From assembly GCA_028285485.1 (NCBI GenBank), contig JANQPC010000068.1, positions 1 to 64,000 on the forward strand: a stretch of DNA of 64,000 nt, in the 5' to 3' direction. Position numbers and translations under genes: made by a program. Position 1 is the stretch's first letter. Each line of letters opens with the position of its first letter. This DNA is from Paracoccaceae bacterium. GTDB taxonomy: Bacteria > Pseudomonadota > Alphaproteobacteria > Rhodobacterales > Rhodobacteraceae. The notes beneath the pieces were generated by a model. That model ran no database searches. It was given only the letters and a program-made list of their open reading frames with translations, and had not been told where the DNA came from. Positions 46,028 through 54,398 of this stretch are shown piece after piece.

Positions 46028-46777
46028 ATGTTCGATCTCTCGCCGATCCCCGTGCCCGATCTTTCGGGCAAGACGGTTCTTGTTACGGGCGCCGGGAGGG
46101 GCATCGGGGCTGCGCTGGTGCAGCTTTTGGTGGGCCGCGGCGCGCGGGTCTTCGCCGGGGCCTTCGGCGCGCCGGACCCCGATTTCACCGCGCATCTCGC
46201 GGGTGCGACGGTGCTGGATCTCGACGTAACGCGCGAGAACTCGGTGGCGGCGGCGATCGAAGCGATCGGCACGCTCGATGCGCTCGTGAACAACGCAGGC
46301 TCGATCACGCCCATCGGGCATATCGATGGGTTGCAGACCGAGGCATTGCGCCATGCCTATGAGGTGAACGCCCTGGGGCTCCACCGGATGACCTGCGCCG
46401 CCCTGCCGCTTTTGCGCGCCTCACGCGGCGTGGTGGTGAATGCGGGCACGGGCGCCGCAACAACGGCGATGGAGGGCTGGGCGGCCTATTGCAACTCCAA
46501 AGCCGCCGCCCGCATGATGACGATGATGTTTGCCAAGGATCTTGAAGGCGGGCCGGTGCAGTTTTTCTTTATCGGTATCCCGCCCACCGATACCGATATG
46601 CAGCATGAAATCCGCACCGCCGGGCTAAACCCGATCAGCCAGATCGCGCAGGCCGATCTGGTGCACCCTGAGGTGCCCGCAAGCGTGATGGCCTGGCTCT
46701 GCGGGCCTGAGGCACGGGAACTGGATGACGTGATCCTCGATGTGCGCGATGACTTCTTCAGGGCGATGATGGCCTGA
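46028..46777 (+). CDS. Short-chain dehydrogenase/reductase in sugar cluster
   Basis: This 249-residue SDR has KTVLVTGAGRGIGAALVQLL for cofactor binding, LDALVNNAGSITPIG, a catalytic-site region with NAGTGAATTAMEGWAAYCNSKAA (Tyr and Lys of YxxxK), and IPPTDTDMQHE. In non-phosphorylating rhamnose or fucose pathways SDRs oxidise the sugar or the 2-keto-3-deoxy acid, so either role is possible. The ATG at 46028 lies 12 bases after GGAAGG; an in-frame ATG at 46004 is the alternative. It is followed after 22 bases by the enolase-superfamily gene. Confidence 0.85.
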   Translation: MFDLSPIPVPDLSGKTVLVTGAGRGIGAALVQLLVGRGARVFAGAFGAPDPDFTAHLAGATVLDLDVTRENSVAAAIEAIGTLDALVNNAGSITPIGHIDGLQTEALRHAYEVNALGLHRMTCAALPLLRASRGVVVNAGTGAATTAMEGWAAYCNSKAAARMMTMMFAKDLEGGPVQFFFIGIPPTDTDMQHEIRTAGLNPISQIAQADLVHPEVPASVMAWLCGPEARELDDVILDVRDDFFRAMMA

Positions 46778-46799
46778 GCGCCACTTGGGGGGGAACACG

Positions 46800-47924
46800 A
46801 TGCTCGTCACATCCGTTGAGGCACTTCCGGTCTCCTACCAGGAGCCGACCGATCATAACCGCTTCCGCTCCGTCTGCCTTGTGAAGATTACCGATGCCGA
46901 GGGCCGCGTAGGCTGGGGCGAGGCGTGTACCTATTTTCCCGAAGCCTCCCGCGCCGCAGCGCAGATCATTGAAGGCTTCGCGCCGCTGGTGATCGGCCAG
47001 TCACCGCGGGATATCGAGGCGATCTGGCAGGCGCTCAAAGCCCATAGCTGGTGGTATGGCACCGGTACCGGCATCGCCTCGTTTGCAATCTCGGGGATCG
47101 ATATTGCGCTTTGGGATCTGAAGGGTAAGCAACTGGGCACGAGTGTGCTGGATCTTCTGGGCGGGCCGGTGCGCGAAGCGCTGCCTGCCATTGCCAGCCT
47201 GCATGGCACCAAGGCCAGCATTGCCGAGATGGCCGAAGAGATCGCGGGCCACACGGCAACGGGGCTGCATGGCGCCAAGGTGGGCTTTGGCAAGGCGGGC
47301 GACGCGCATCTGGGCTTTGATGAGGCGCGCGATCTCGATTTCGTGGATCAGGTGATGGCGGCCATGGGGCCGGGCAAAGACCTGATGATCGATCTCGGTG
47401 TGAAGAACCATTGGGATATCGCCACCGCCATCCGCCGCGCCCGCGCGTTTGAAGCGCGGGGCGTGGCCTGGCTGGAAGAGCCGCTGGGCCATGACGATCC
47501 CGAAGGCTATGCCGCGCTGCGGGCGGGCAGCGGCATCCGCATTGCCTATGGCGAACGGGAATGGAACGCGCGCGGCGTGGAGCGGATTGTGGCCACGGGC
47601 ACCGTGGATGTGGTGGGCCTCGATCCCGGCCGTGTGGAGGGAATCACCGGGTTCCGCAAGGCCGCGGAAATCTGCGCGCTGCACCGCCGCCAGGCCAATG
47701 CGCATAACTTCTCCACCGCCATCGTGGGCGCGGCGAGCCAGGCGCTGAGCTTTGCCTGCTCGGCCTGCCATGTGCTGGAACTGCAGCCGGTTTACGGCCC
47801 CGCGCAGCGCGATTTGGTGGATCGGCCGGTCTGGCATGAAAACGGCTTTGTGAACAGGCCCGAGGGCCCTGGGCTGGGGATCGAGATCAACGAGGATCTG
47901 GTGGCTTCGGCGCGACTTGCGTAA
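46800..47924 (+). CDS. Enolase-superfamily sugar-acid dehydratase (mandelate racemase subgroup)
   Basis: This 374-residue enzyme has the N-terminal capping domain and barrel of the mandelate racemase/muconate lactonizing superfamily. Metal ligands are visible as Asp in LMIDLGVKNHW, Glu in AWLEEPLG and Glu in AYGEREWN. Acid/base residues are the Lys of GAKVGFGK and the His of ANAHNFST, with the Asp of GLDPGRVEG likely completing the His-Asp dyad. This pattern fits acid-sugar dehydratases such as rhamnonate or fuconate dehydratase. The ATG at 46800 is preceded by GGGGGGAA. The SDR is encoded just upstream. Confidence 0.87.
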   Translation: MLVTSVEALPVSYQEPTDHNRFRSVCLVKITDAEGRVGWGEACTYFPEASRAAAQIIEGFAPLVIGQSPRDIEAIWQALKAHSWWYGTGTGIASFAISGIDIALWDLKGKQLGTSVLDLLGGPVREALPAIASLHGTKASIAEMAEEIAGHTATGLHGAKVGFGKAGDAHLGFDEARDLDFVDQVMAAMGPGKDLMIDLGVKNHWDIATAIRRARAFEARGVAWLEEPLGHDDPEGYAALRAGSGIRIAYGEREWNARGVERIVATGTVDVVGLDPGRVEGITGFRKAAEICALHRRQANAHNFSTAIVGAASQALSFACSACHVLELQPVYGPAQRDLVDRPVWHENGFVNRPEGPGLGIEINEDLVASARLA

Positions 47925-47982
47925 CGGACCGAGGATCAGACCGCCAGAACCCCCTCGAAATCAGGAAGGTGTACCCGGAGGC

Positions 47983-48435
47983 TCAACCGCGCGCGCGTTC
48001 GCCCTCAGAGGCGGTTTCCGAAAGCGAGGCCACTAGAAAGGCGATGTTGCGCCGCGCCCAGGGGGGCACGCGGGAGCGGAGGAGAAATGCGAAGCTGTCG
48101 CCATCGCCCTGTGCGGCAGAAGTAGCCATCCGCACGATCCACGCCTCGTCAAATGACACTTCGGCCACGCCGGGGCGCAGCATTTTCGGCCGTCTGCCAA
48201 GGGCTTGCGGCAAGCATTTCATGAGCGCGTCGGCATGGGCCCTCTGCGCAACCCCGCGATCCGCCGACAAAAGCGCGCAGGCTTCGAACAGATCCGCGCG
48301 CGCCGCCGCGCGGCAATCCCGCGCGGCACGGCGGAGCTGATTGAGAATAGCGCGCGATGTGGCGTCAAGCTCCGCCGCGCGCGCGTTTTTGCGCGGTGCG
48401 GGGATATTGGCGTTGAAGGCGGTCAGCGCAGCCAT
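47983..48435 (-). CDS. Hypothetical protein
   Basis: This 150-residue, Ala- and Arg-rich, probably helical and cytoplasmic protein is one I do not recognise. It contains ARDCRAAARADLFEACALLS, then FDEAWIVRMATSAAQGDGDSFAFLLRSRVPPWARRNIAFLVASL, which suggests a compact all-alpha fold. There is no signal peptide or membrane segment. The ATG at 48435 is preferred to a TTG three codons upstream. Upstream is an AT-rich stretch with a possible promoter. Coding potential rests on frame length and the lack of a competing gene on the other strand. Confidence 0.55.
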   Translation of the reverse strand: MAALTAFNANIPAPRKNARAAELDATSRAILNQLRRAARDCRAAARADLFEACALLSADRGVAQRAHADALMKCLPQALGRRPKMLRPGVAEVSFDEAWIVRMATSAAQGDGDSFAFLLRSRVPPWARRNIAFLVASLSETASEGERARG

Positions 48436-48616
48436 CTGTGACAATCCCAGTGCCCCGGGCAGGTGTGATCATGGGGCGGTTAATTCCTGACCCAATTTAT
48501 AGGGTATTTTGCAAAATGCAATCCGCATCCGGGGCGACATGCCGTCACCAGCCCCTGTCCCCCGGAGATGTGCGCCCTACCCTCTGGGCCATGGCCATGC
48601 TGATCCCCACCGCCCG

Positions 48617-49258
48617 ATGACCGCGCCGATCCTGATCATGGGCGCCACCTCGGGCATCGGGCGCGAAACCGTTCGGGAGGCAGAGGCGCGCGGGCTGCCC
48701 CTGCGCGCCTTTGCCCGCAGCGCCGATCGGCTTACCGAGACCGATCTCATCCAGCCCTTCCCAGGTGACGCGCGCTCACCGGAAGATGTGGCCCGCGCGC
48801 TCGATGGGGCCCGCGCAGTGATCTACGCGCTCGGGATCAAGGAGCGGCTCGCGATGCTGTGGGAGGTGGAGACGCTGTTTTCCGAGACCACGAAGGTGCT
48901 TCTTGCCGCGATGGCCGCGCAGAACGTGGCCCGGCTGGTCGCCGTCACTGGCTTTGGCGCGGGCCGCTCGCGCAGCTCGATGAGCGCACTGGAACGCTTC
49001 GGCTTCAACGCGGTGCTCGGGCGGCCCTATGCGGACAAGGCCCGGCAAGAGGATCTGATCCTTGCGAGCGATGTGAACTACACGATTGTGCGGCCCGTTA
49101 TCCTCACCAATGGCCGGAAGACGGAGAAGATGAAGGTGCTGCGCGATCGTGAAACCTGGCGCAACGGCCTTGTCTCCCGCGCCGAAGTGGCCGCGTATCT
49201 TGTGAACGCGGTGGAGGAGGGCCTCGATATCCGCGCCGAGGTGGTGCTGGCCCGCTAG
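48617..49258 (+). CDS. NAD(P)-binding, NmrA/SDR-like atypical reductase
   Basis: This 213-residue Rossmann protein has LIMGATSGIGRETVREAEARG, a strand ending in DALDG-type sequence (VARALDGARAVIYALG), NVARLVAVTGFGAGRS, and the region YADKARQEDLILASDVNYTIVRP. These are the hallmarks of atypical SDRs of the NAD(P)H-binding/NmrA-like group, which often lack the YxxxK active site. It may be a reductase or redox-sensing protein. The start at 48617 places the glycine-rich loop at residue 8; upstream in-frame codons add no homologous sequence and no good Shine-Dalgarno is visible. Confidence 0.75.
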   Translation: MTAPILIMGATSGIGRETVREAEARGLPLRAFARSADRLTETDLIQPFPGDARSPEDVARALDGARAVIYALGIKERLAMLWEVETLFSETTKVLLAAMAAQNVARLVAVTGFGAGRSRSSMSALERFGFNAVLGRPYADKARQEDLILASDVNYTIVRPVILTNGRKTEKMKVLRDRETWRNGLVSRAEVAAYLVNAVEEGLDIRAEVVLAR

Positions 49259-49416
49259 AAGGCCCCCGGTGCCGCCTGCTGCAAAGCGCCCTGCCCATAT
49301 CGTGGGATATGGGTGCGCGAAGGTGGGCAAACCCCGCCCGGCCCCTAGATCAAGCCTTCATCGCGCCCATGGCGCCGCACCCTGTGCCCGCCCGGCACAT
49401 GCTGACAGGACAAGAC

Positions 49417-50127
49417 ATGACCGCCCGCGCCCGCAACAACCTCGCCCTATACGATGATGTTGCCGCCCAGTGGTGGTCAGACGAAATCCGCTGGGTGCGC
49501 ACGTTGAAGAATATGGTTCCGGGCCGGCTTGCCTGGTTTGACCGGCACGTCGCGTGGCCGGGCAAAGCAGTACTCGATCTCGGATGTGCGGGCGGTTTCA
49601 TGGCCGAGGCGCTGGCGAAGAAGGGCGCCGAGATAACCGGCATTGACCCCGCCGCGCAGGCCATCGCAGCCGCGCGCGCCCACGCCGCCCGCGAGGGGCT
49701 GGCGATCCGCTATGACGTGGGCGTGGGCGAGGCGCTTCCCTATGGCGATGGCGCCTTTGATTGCGTGGTCTGCGTTGATGTGCTGGAGCATGTGGCGGAC
49801 CTTCAGCGGGTGATGGCCGAGGTCGCGCGCGTTCTGAAGCCGGGCGGCATGTTTCTCTATGACACGATCAACCGCAACTGGATGGCCCGTTTGGCAACGA
49901 TCACCGTGGCCGAAGATATCCTGCGGCTTCTGCCCAAGGGCACGCATGATCCGGACATGTTCATCACGCCGGGCGAACTGGCCGCGGCGATGGCGGGCGC
50001 CGGGCTTGACGTGGGGCCAACAACCGGGCTGGGGCCGCGCGGTCTGTCCCGCCGGGGCGATTTCACTTTTGGCCCGGTGCCGCTGAAATCCGTGATCTAC
50101 ATGGGCACGGCCCGGAAGCCGGAATAG
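49417..50127 (+). CDS. ubiG: UbiG-family ubiquinone-biosynthesis O-methyltransferase
   Basis: This 236-residue SAM-dependent methyltransferase starts with NNLALYDDVAAQWWSDE, close to the AxxWWD start of UbiG. It has the SAM motif VLDLGCAGGFMAEALAKKG, ITGIDPAAQAI, VCVDVLEHVADLQRVM, LYDTINRNWMARLATITVAEDILRLLPKGTHDP and ITPGELAAAM. The INRN...ILRLLPKGTHD region is highly characteristic of UbiG. It would methylate polyprenyl catechols in ubiquinone synthesis; a second UbiG-like gene elsewhere could be the main one. The ATG at 49417 follows an ACAGGAC Shine-Dalgarno. Confidence 0.82.
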   Translation: MTARARNNLALYDDVAAQWWSDEIRWVRTLKNMVPGRLAWFDRHVAWPGKAVLDLGCAGGFMAEALAKKGAEITGIDPAAQAIAAARAHAAREGLAIRYDVGVGEALPYGDGAFDCVVCVDVLEHVADLQRVMAEVARVLKPGGMFLYDTINRNWMARLATITVAEDILRLLPKGTHDPDMFITPGELAAAMAGAGLDVGPTTGLGPRGLSRRGDFTFGPVPLKSVIYMGTARKPE

Positions 50128-50163
50128 GGCCGGTGCGGTGGGGTCGCCATGGCGCCGTCGGCC

Positions 50164-51180
50164 CTAGGGTTCGCCCGCGCGCCCATCCGTCACGCCGCTG
50201 ATCAGCCCGTAACCCAGCAAATCGCGCATCTCTCTCGGATCGCGGAGAAGAGCGGTGCGTTTGGACGCGAGCGCGTTTTGCTCCGCCGCGGCCACCCGCG
50301 AGATCTTCACCGCCTCCTCAAGCCCCACGAAGCGGAAGCGCAGCGCCGCCCCGGGCGGGGCCTGCGCCACGCGCGGCAGATCGGCAGGCAGCACCGAGCC
50401 GATCCTGGGGTACCCCCCCGTTGTGCCGCATTCGGCAAGCAGCACATAAGGCGCGCCATCCCCGGTGATCTGGATATCTCCGGGCACGATGGCTTCTGAG
50501 AGGATCGTGAGGCCCTGCGAGAGGCCGAAGCCCGCGCCCTCTGGTTCCATCCGCACGCCCATGCGGTTGCCGCGCATACCGCGATGGAAGGTTTCCGCCT
50601 CAAAGCGCGCAATGTCGGCGGCCTCAAAGAGATGCGTTTGAAGGCTGGCCACAACGCGGATCGTGCCGCCCTCAAAGCGCGGCTCGGCAGGGATCTGCAA
50701 ACCCACCGGCCCACCCGCATCGGGGCCCGCGGGGAGCGTGGTGCCCCCGGCCAGAGGCGCGCCGAGCCCGGCCACTAGATGCGTGCTGCGCGATCCCAGG
50801 CGGGCGGGCGTATCGAGCCCGCCGCCTATCGAAAGGTAGCCATAAACGCCCGCCTCCGCCGGCCCGATCGTCAGCGGCGCGCCTGCGGGCAGGAGGTGGC
50901 TTGCGTGCCAGGCAAGGCGGCGGCCATCGAGCGTTGCGCGCATCGGTGCGCCTGTGAGCGCGATGCGCATCTCTTCGCTGGCCTCGAACACGCCGCCCGC
51001 CCCCGCAAGCTCCAGCACCGCAAGGCCCGGATCCTGGCCCAGAAGTGCCGCGCCCTCGGCCAGAGCCAGCCGGTCTGCCGCGCCGCCGCGGGAAAGGCCG
51101 AAGGCCAGGTTTCCCGGGCGGCCCAGATCCTGCACCGTAACCCCCGGGCCCGCGCGGATAACGGTTAGCGCGCGGCTCAC
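50164..51180 (-). CDS. pxpC: 5-oxoprolinase subunit C (biotin-dependent carboxyltransferase-like)
   Basis: This 338-residue protein is of the KipA/AHS2 family. It has VIRAGPGVTVQDLGRPGNLAFGLSRGG at the start, YLSIGGGLDTPARLGSRSTH in the middle and SRVAAAEQNAL near the end. With PxpA and PxpB it forms the ATP-dependent 5-oxoprolinase that opens pyroglutamate to glutamate. The GTG start at 51180 overlaps the pxpB stop as GTGA. Downstream is the 3' end of ubiG, converging. PxpA is not present in the window. Confidence 0.9.
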   Translation of the reverse strand: MSRALTVIRAGPGVTVQDLGRPGNLAFGLSRGGAADRLALAEGAALLGQDPGLAVLELAGAGGVFEASEEMRIALTGAPMRATLDGRRLAWHASHLLPAGAPLTIGPAEAGVYGYLSIGGGLDTPARLGSRSTHLVAGLGAPLAGGTTLPAGPDAGGPVGLQIPAEPRFEGGTIRVVASLQTHLFEAADIARFEAETFHRGMRGNRMGVRMEPEGAGFGLSQGLTILSEAIVPGDIQITGDGAPYVLLAECGTTGGYPRIGSVLPADLPRVAQAPPGAALRFRFVGLEEAVKISRVAAAEQNALASKRTALLRDPREMRDLLGYGLISGVTDGRAGEP

Positions 51181-51899
51181 CCGAGCGCCTCGCAACTGGC
51201 CCCGCCCCGGGGATCGCCCGCAAACGCGGCAAGCGCGTCTGGCGCCACGGCGCAGAACTCAACCTCGTCGCCCGGGCGCAGGAGAAACGGTGTTTCGGTA
51301 TCCGGCTGGAAGAGGCGCATGGCGGTTTGCGCCACATGCCGCCACCCGGTGGGCGTGGTGTTCGGAAAGAGCACCAACTGCCGGATCGCAACGCAAAGCC
51401 CGCCTGCGGGCACGGCGGCGGTAATGTCTGTCAGGCGCGGGATATCCCACGCTTCGGGCAACACGCCGAGATAGGGCATGCCGGGCGCGAAGCCGATGGT
51501 TTGCACGCGCAGCCGCGTGGCGCAGATCATCTCTGCTGCAGCCGCCTCTCCTATCCCCGCCGCCTCTGCCGCCTCGGCCAGTTGCGGGCCCGCCGCGCCC
51601 CCGAATGCAGCCGGGATGCGCCAGAGGCGGCGGCCGCTGGGAAGCGGGGCGGCATACCAATCCTGCTCGCCCAAGAGGCGCTCCAGCGCCACGCGCATCT
51701 CGCCATGCCCGATCCGCAAAGGATCAAAGCGCAGATAGGTGGAAACAAGCGAGGTCGCACTTTCCTCAACGCCTGCGATCCCCGCCGCCTCCACCGCATC
51801 GCGGAATGCAAGAGCCGCGCGGTTTGCGGCCTCGCTCAACCCATCACCGAAGGTCACAAGGTAGCCGTCAAACCCTGCAGGCTTGAGTATTGGTTCCAT
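51177..51899 (-). CDS. pxpB: 5-oxoprolinase subunit B (KipI-like)
   Basis: This 240-residue protein of the AHS1/KipI family has YLVTFGDGLSEAANRAALAFRDA, the hallmark TIGFAPGMPYLGVLPE and GWRHVAQTAMRLFQPDTETPFLLRPGDEVEF at the C-terminus. It partners PxpC, with which it is translationally coupled (GTGA). The ATG at 51899 sits in TGATG with the DUF2848 stop; a longer frame to 52028 lies within the DUF2848 gene and was rejected. Confidence 0.9.
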   Translation of the reverse strand: MEPILKPAGFDGYLVTFGDGLSEAANRAALAFRDAVEAAGIAGVEESATSLVSTYLRFDPLRIGHGEMRVALERLLGEQDWYAAPLPSGRRLWRIPAAFGGAAGPQLAEAAEAAGIGEAAAAEMICATRLRVQTIGFAPGMPYLGVLPEAWDIPRLTDITAAVPAGGLCVAIRQLVLFPNTTPTGWRHVAQTAMRLFQPDTETPFLLRPGDEVEFCAVAPDALAAFAGDPRGGASCEALG

Positions 51900-52552
51900 C
51901 AGGCCACAACCGCCAGCGCCGTTACCTGGTATTCGAATGACAGCGCGCGCCCCAGCACCGGATCGCTGAGGCGCATCCGATAGGCGCCCGCGGGCCGCAC
52001 CCCGCCGATGGCTGGAAGCGTGCCGCAAAGCATTGCGCCGCCCTCTTCCAGCGGCGCGCCCGCGATCAACTCATCCAGCGGGCGGATCGCGGCGAGTGTA
52101 CCGGCCTGGTAACGCACCCAGGCACCGCCCTCTTCAATCTCGCACCCGAGCTCAAGCTGATCGAGATGGCCCGCCACGTCATCGAACCGCCAGAGCGCGC
52201 CGCAGAGCGGCTTGGCGCACACCTGTTTTGACAGCGCAACCGAGGTGGCTTCCAGCGCCCTGTCGGTATGATCCGACCCAAGGCCAAGCCAGAGCGCGCC
52301 CGCTGCGCGGATCACCAGAGGCTCGATCTCGCCCGAACTGTCAGGGCCCACCACATCGATCCCCGCGTCGTGTGTAAGGAGGCCACGCGCGACCCGGTAG
52401 TAGAGCGGCACCTCTGAGGGCGGCGCCACGCCCAGCGCGGCGAGTTCTTCGATATGGTGATCAACCGCGGCGCGGTCGCGCCCCGTCCACCCCGCTACCA
52501 CGGCATGGGTGATCGCGATCTCGCGCGGCCCGTCAGGCGTTTCGAACTGCAT
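51899..52552 (-). CDS. DUF2848 family protein
   Basis: This 217-residue protein of an uncharacterised family usually called DUF2848 has VVAGWTGRDRAAVDHHIEELAALGV, EVPLYYRVARGLLT, LWLGLGSDHTDRALEA and GAPLEEGGAMLCGTL. There is no signal peptide. It is translationally coupled to pxpB (TGATG) and follows the TRAP large permease by 3 bases, so it is part of a lactam or amide catabolic operon. It occupies the place where pxpA might be expected and could act before or instead of it. No function is assigned. Confidence 0.75.
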   Translation of the reverse strand: MQFETPDGPREIAITHAVVAGWTGRDRAAVDHHIEELAALGVAPPSEVPLYYRVARGLLTHDAGIDVVGPDSSGEIEPLVIRAAGALWLGLGSDHTDRALEATSVALSKQVCAKPLCGALWRFDDVAGHLDQLELGCEIEEGGAWVRYQAGTLAAIRPLDELIAGAPLEEGGAMLCGTLPAIGGVRPAGAYRMRLSDPVLGRALSFEYQVTALAVVA

Positions 52553-52555
52553 CCC

Positions 52556-53845
52556 CTATCCCTCGCTCAGCACCGAGGGCAGATATAGCGCGATGGCGGG
52601 GAAGAGGATCAAGAGCGCCACCATGATCAGCATCGCGATCACATAGGGGATCGCGCCCACCATCACCTCGCCCATCCGCCCGGTTTTTCGCGCGCCCTGC
52701 ACCACGTAGAGGTTCAACCCCACCGGCGGCGTGATCAGCGCCATCTCGATGAGCACGATCATCAGAATGCCGAACCAGATCGGATCGAAGCCCTGCGCGA
52801 TGACAAGCGGCACGATGATCGGGATCGTCACCACCATGAGAGAGAGCGTTTCGATGAAGAACCCCAGCACGATGTAGATCACCACCACCACGAGGATCAG
52901 CCCGGTGGGCGAAAGGCCCATGCCATCGAGCAGTCCCTGAAGCTCCCGCCCAAGCCCCGCCGAGGCCAGCGTGAAATTCAGAAACGAGGCGCCGATGACC
53001 ACGAGCATGATCATTGAGGTGATCTTGATCGTGCCCAGCAGGCTGTCGGCAAACATCGAAAGGCTCACACCGCCGAAGAGCGCGGCGATCACGATGGCGC
53101 CTGCAACGCCGACCGCGGCGGCCTCGGTAGGCGTGGCCCAGCCCTGATAAATCGTGCCGATGATCACAGTGAAAAGCAGCACAATGGGGATGAGATGCAA
53201 AAGCGCGCGCAACATCTCTGCCAGCGGGAAGGTGCGGCGGGTGCCGCCAAGTTCGGGCCGGATCAGGCAGATCACCGCGGTGATCGCCATGAAGCCAAGC
53301 GCCAGCGCCACGCCGGGGATGAGCCCGGCCAGAAACAGCTGTGGGATCGAGGTTTGGGTGAGAAAGCCGTAGACGATAAGGTTGATCGAGGGCGGGATCA
53401 TGATGCCAAGCGTGCCGCCTGCGGCGATGGCCCCGGAGAAGAGCCGCGGATCGTAGCCGAGCTTCTCGGCCTGTGGCATGGCCACGGTCGCAACCGTCGC
53501 CGCCGTGGCGACGGAAGAGCCTGAGGTGGCCGAAAACATCGTGGCGGTGGCGACATTGGCGTGCACCAGCCCGCCCGGCATCCAGCTCACCCACCTGTCC
53601 AGCGCGGCATAGGTGCGCGTGGCGATGCCGGAGCGCACGAGAATCTCGCCCAGAAGCACGAAGAAGGGGATCGCGATCAGCGTGGCGTTGTTGGAGGTGG
53701 ACCAGACGAGGTTCCCAAGCCCCCGGATCAGCGGGAAAGGCGAAAAGAACGCATCCACCCCGAAGCCCAGCAGAAACAGCACGATCCCCACAGGGATCGA
53801 AAGCGCAAGCAGGCCCAGCAGACCCGCAGCAATCGCCCAGATCAT
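52556..53845 (-). CDS. dctM: TRAP transporter large permease
   Basis: This 429-residue, 12-helix membrane subunit is of the TRAP type. Typical pieces are VHANVATATMFSATSGSSVATAATVATVAMPQ, GGTLGIMIPPSINLIVYGF, ALITPPVGLNLYVVQG and the C-terminal hydrophobic run. It couples uptake of a carboxylate-bearing solute to an ion gradient, using the DctP and DctQ subunits encoded just upstream. It overlaps dctQ by 4 bases. Confidence 0.95.
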   Translation of the reverse strand: MIWAIAAGLLGLLALSIPVGIVLFLLGFGVDAFFSPFPLIRGLGNLVWSTSNNATLIAIPFFVLLGEILVRSGIATRTYAALDRWVSWMPGGLVHANVATATMFSATSGSSVATAATVATVAMPQAEKLGYDPRLFSGAIAAGGTLGIMIPPSINLIVYGFLTQTSIPQLFLAGLIPGVALALGFMAITAVICLIRPELGGTRRTFPLAEMLRALLHLIPIVLLFTVIIGTIYQGWATPTEAAAVGVAGAIVIAALFGGVSLSMFADSLLGTIKITSMIMLVVIGASFLNFTLASAGLGRELQGLLDGMGLSPTGLILVVVVIYIVLGFFIETLSLMVVTIPIIVPLVIAQGFDPIWFGILMIVLIEMALITPPVGLNLYVVQGARKTGRMGEVMVGAIPYVIAMLIMVALLILFPAIALYLPSVLSEG

Positions 53846-54390
53846 GGCGCCCCGTCCTCTTCGCCGAAGCAGCCGATGGCTTCGTCGGCTTGCACGAACC
53901 GGCCTTTCATGACCAGCATCGCGGCGGCCACAAACGTGAGCCAGGCCATGGCGGCAAACCAGATCCAGCCCGCAAACCAGGGTGCCTGCACCCAGGCCAG
54001 CGGGGTTTCAAGCGGGGTATTGGCGCGCGAGCCGTTCTCAAGCGAGCGCGCCAGAACCGGCCAGCATTTGTAAGCGATCAGCGTAACCGTGCCGGTGAGC
54101 ACCAGCATCGCGAAGAGATCCACCAGGGCCCGGCCACGCGGGCCCGCTCGGCGGCGCAGGATATCGATCCGCACATGGCCAAGCTCCAGCAGCGTGAACG
54201 CCATGCCCCAGGAGGTGGCAATGGCCATCACGTAGCCCGAGATCTCATCGGTGCCGCCAAAGGAAGAACCAAGCTGGCGCAGCACGATATCGGCCAGAAC
54301 GATTGCTGCGCAGGCCATGAGCCCCGCGCCGGTGAGAAGCGCGATGCGGCGGTTGAACCGCCGCACCGTATCAAGCAACCGTTCTTCCAT
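53842..54390 (-). CDS. dctQ: TRAP transporter small permease
   Basis: This 182-residue protein has four hydrophobic helices and a conserved GTDEISGYVMAIATSWGMAFTLLELGHVRIDILRRR region, the signature of TRAP small (DctQ) subunits. The ATG at 54390 starts MEERLLDTVRRFNRR, 8 bases after the dctP stop; a longer open frame overlaps dctP and was rejected. The C-terminal tail ends in an acidic segment. Confidence 0.92.
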   Translation of the reverse strand: MEERLLDTVRRFNRRIALLTGAGLMACAAIVLADIVLRQLGSSFGGTDEISGYVMAIATSWGMAFTLLELGHVRIDILRRRAGPRGRALVDLFAMLVLTGTVTLIAYKCWPVLARSLENGSRANTPLETPLAWVQAPWFAGWIWFAAMAWLTFVAAAMLVMKGRFVQADEAIGCFGEEDGAP

Positions 54391-54398
54391 CGGGCGCG

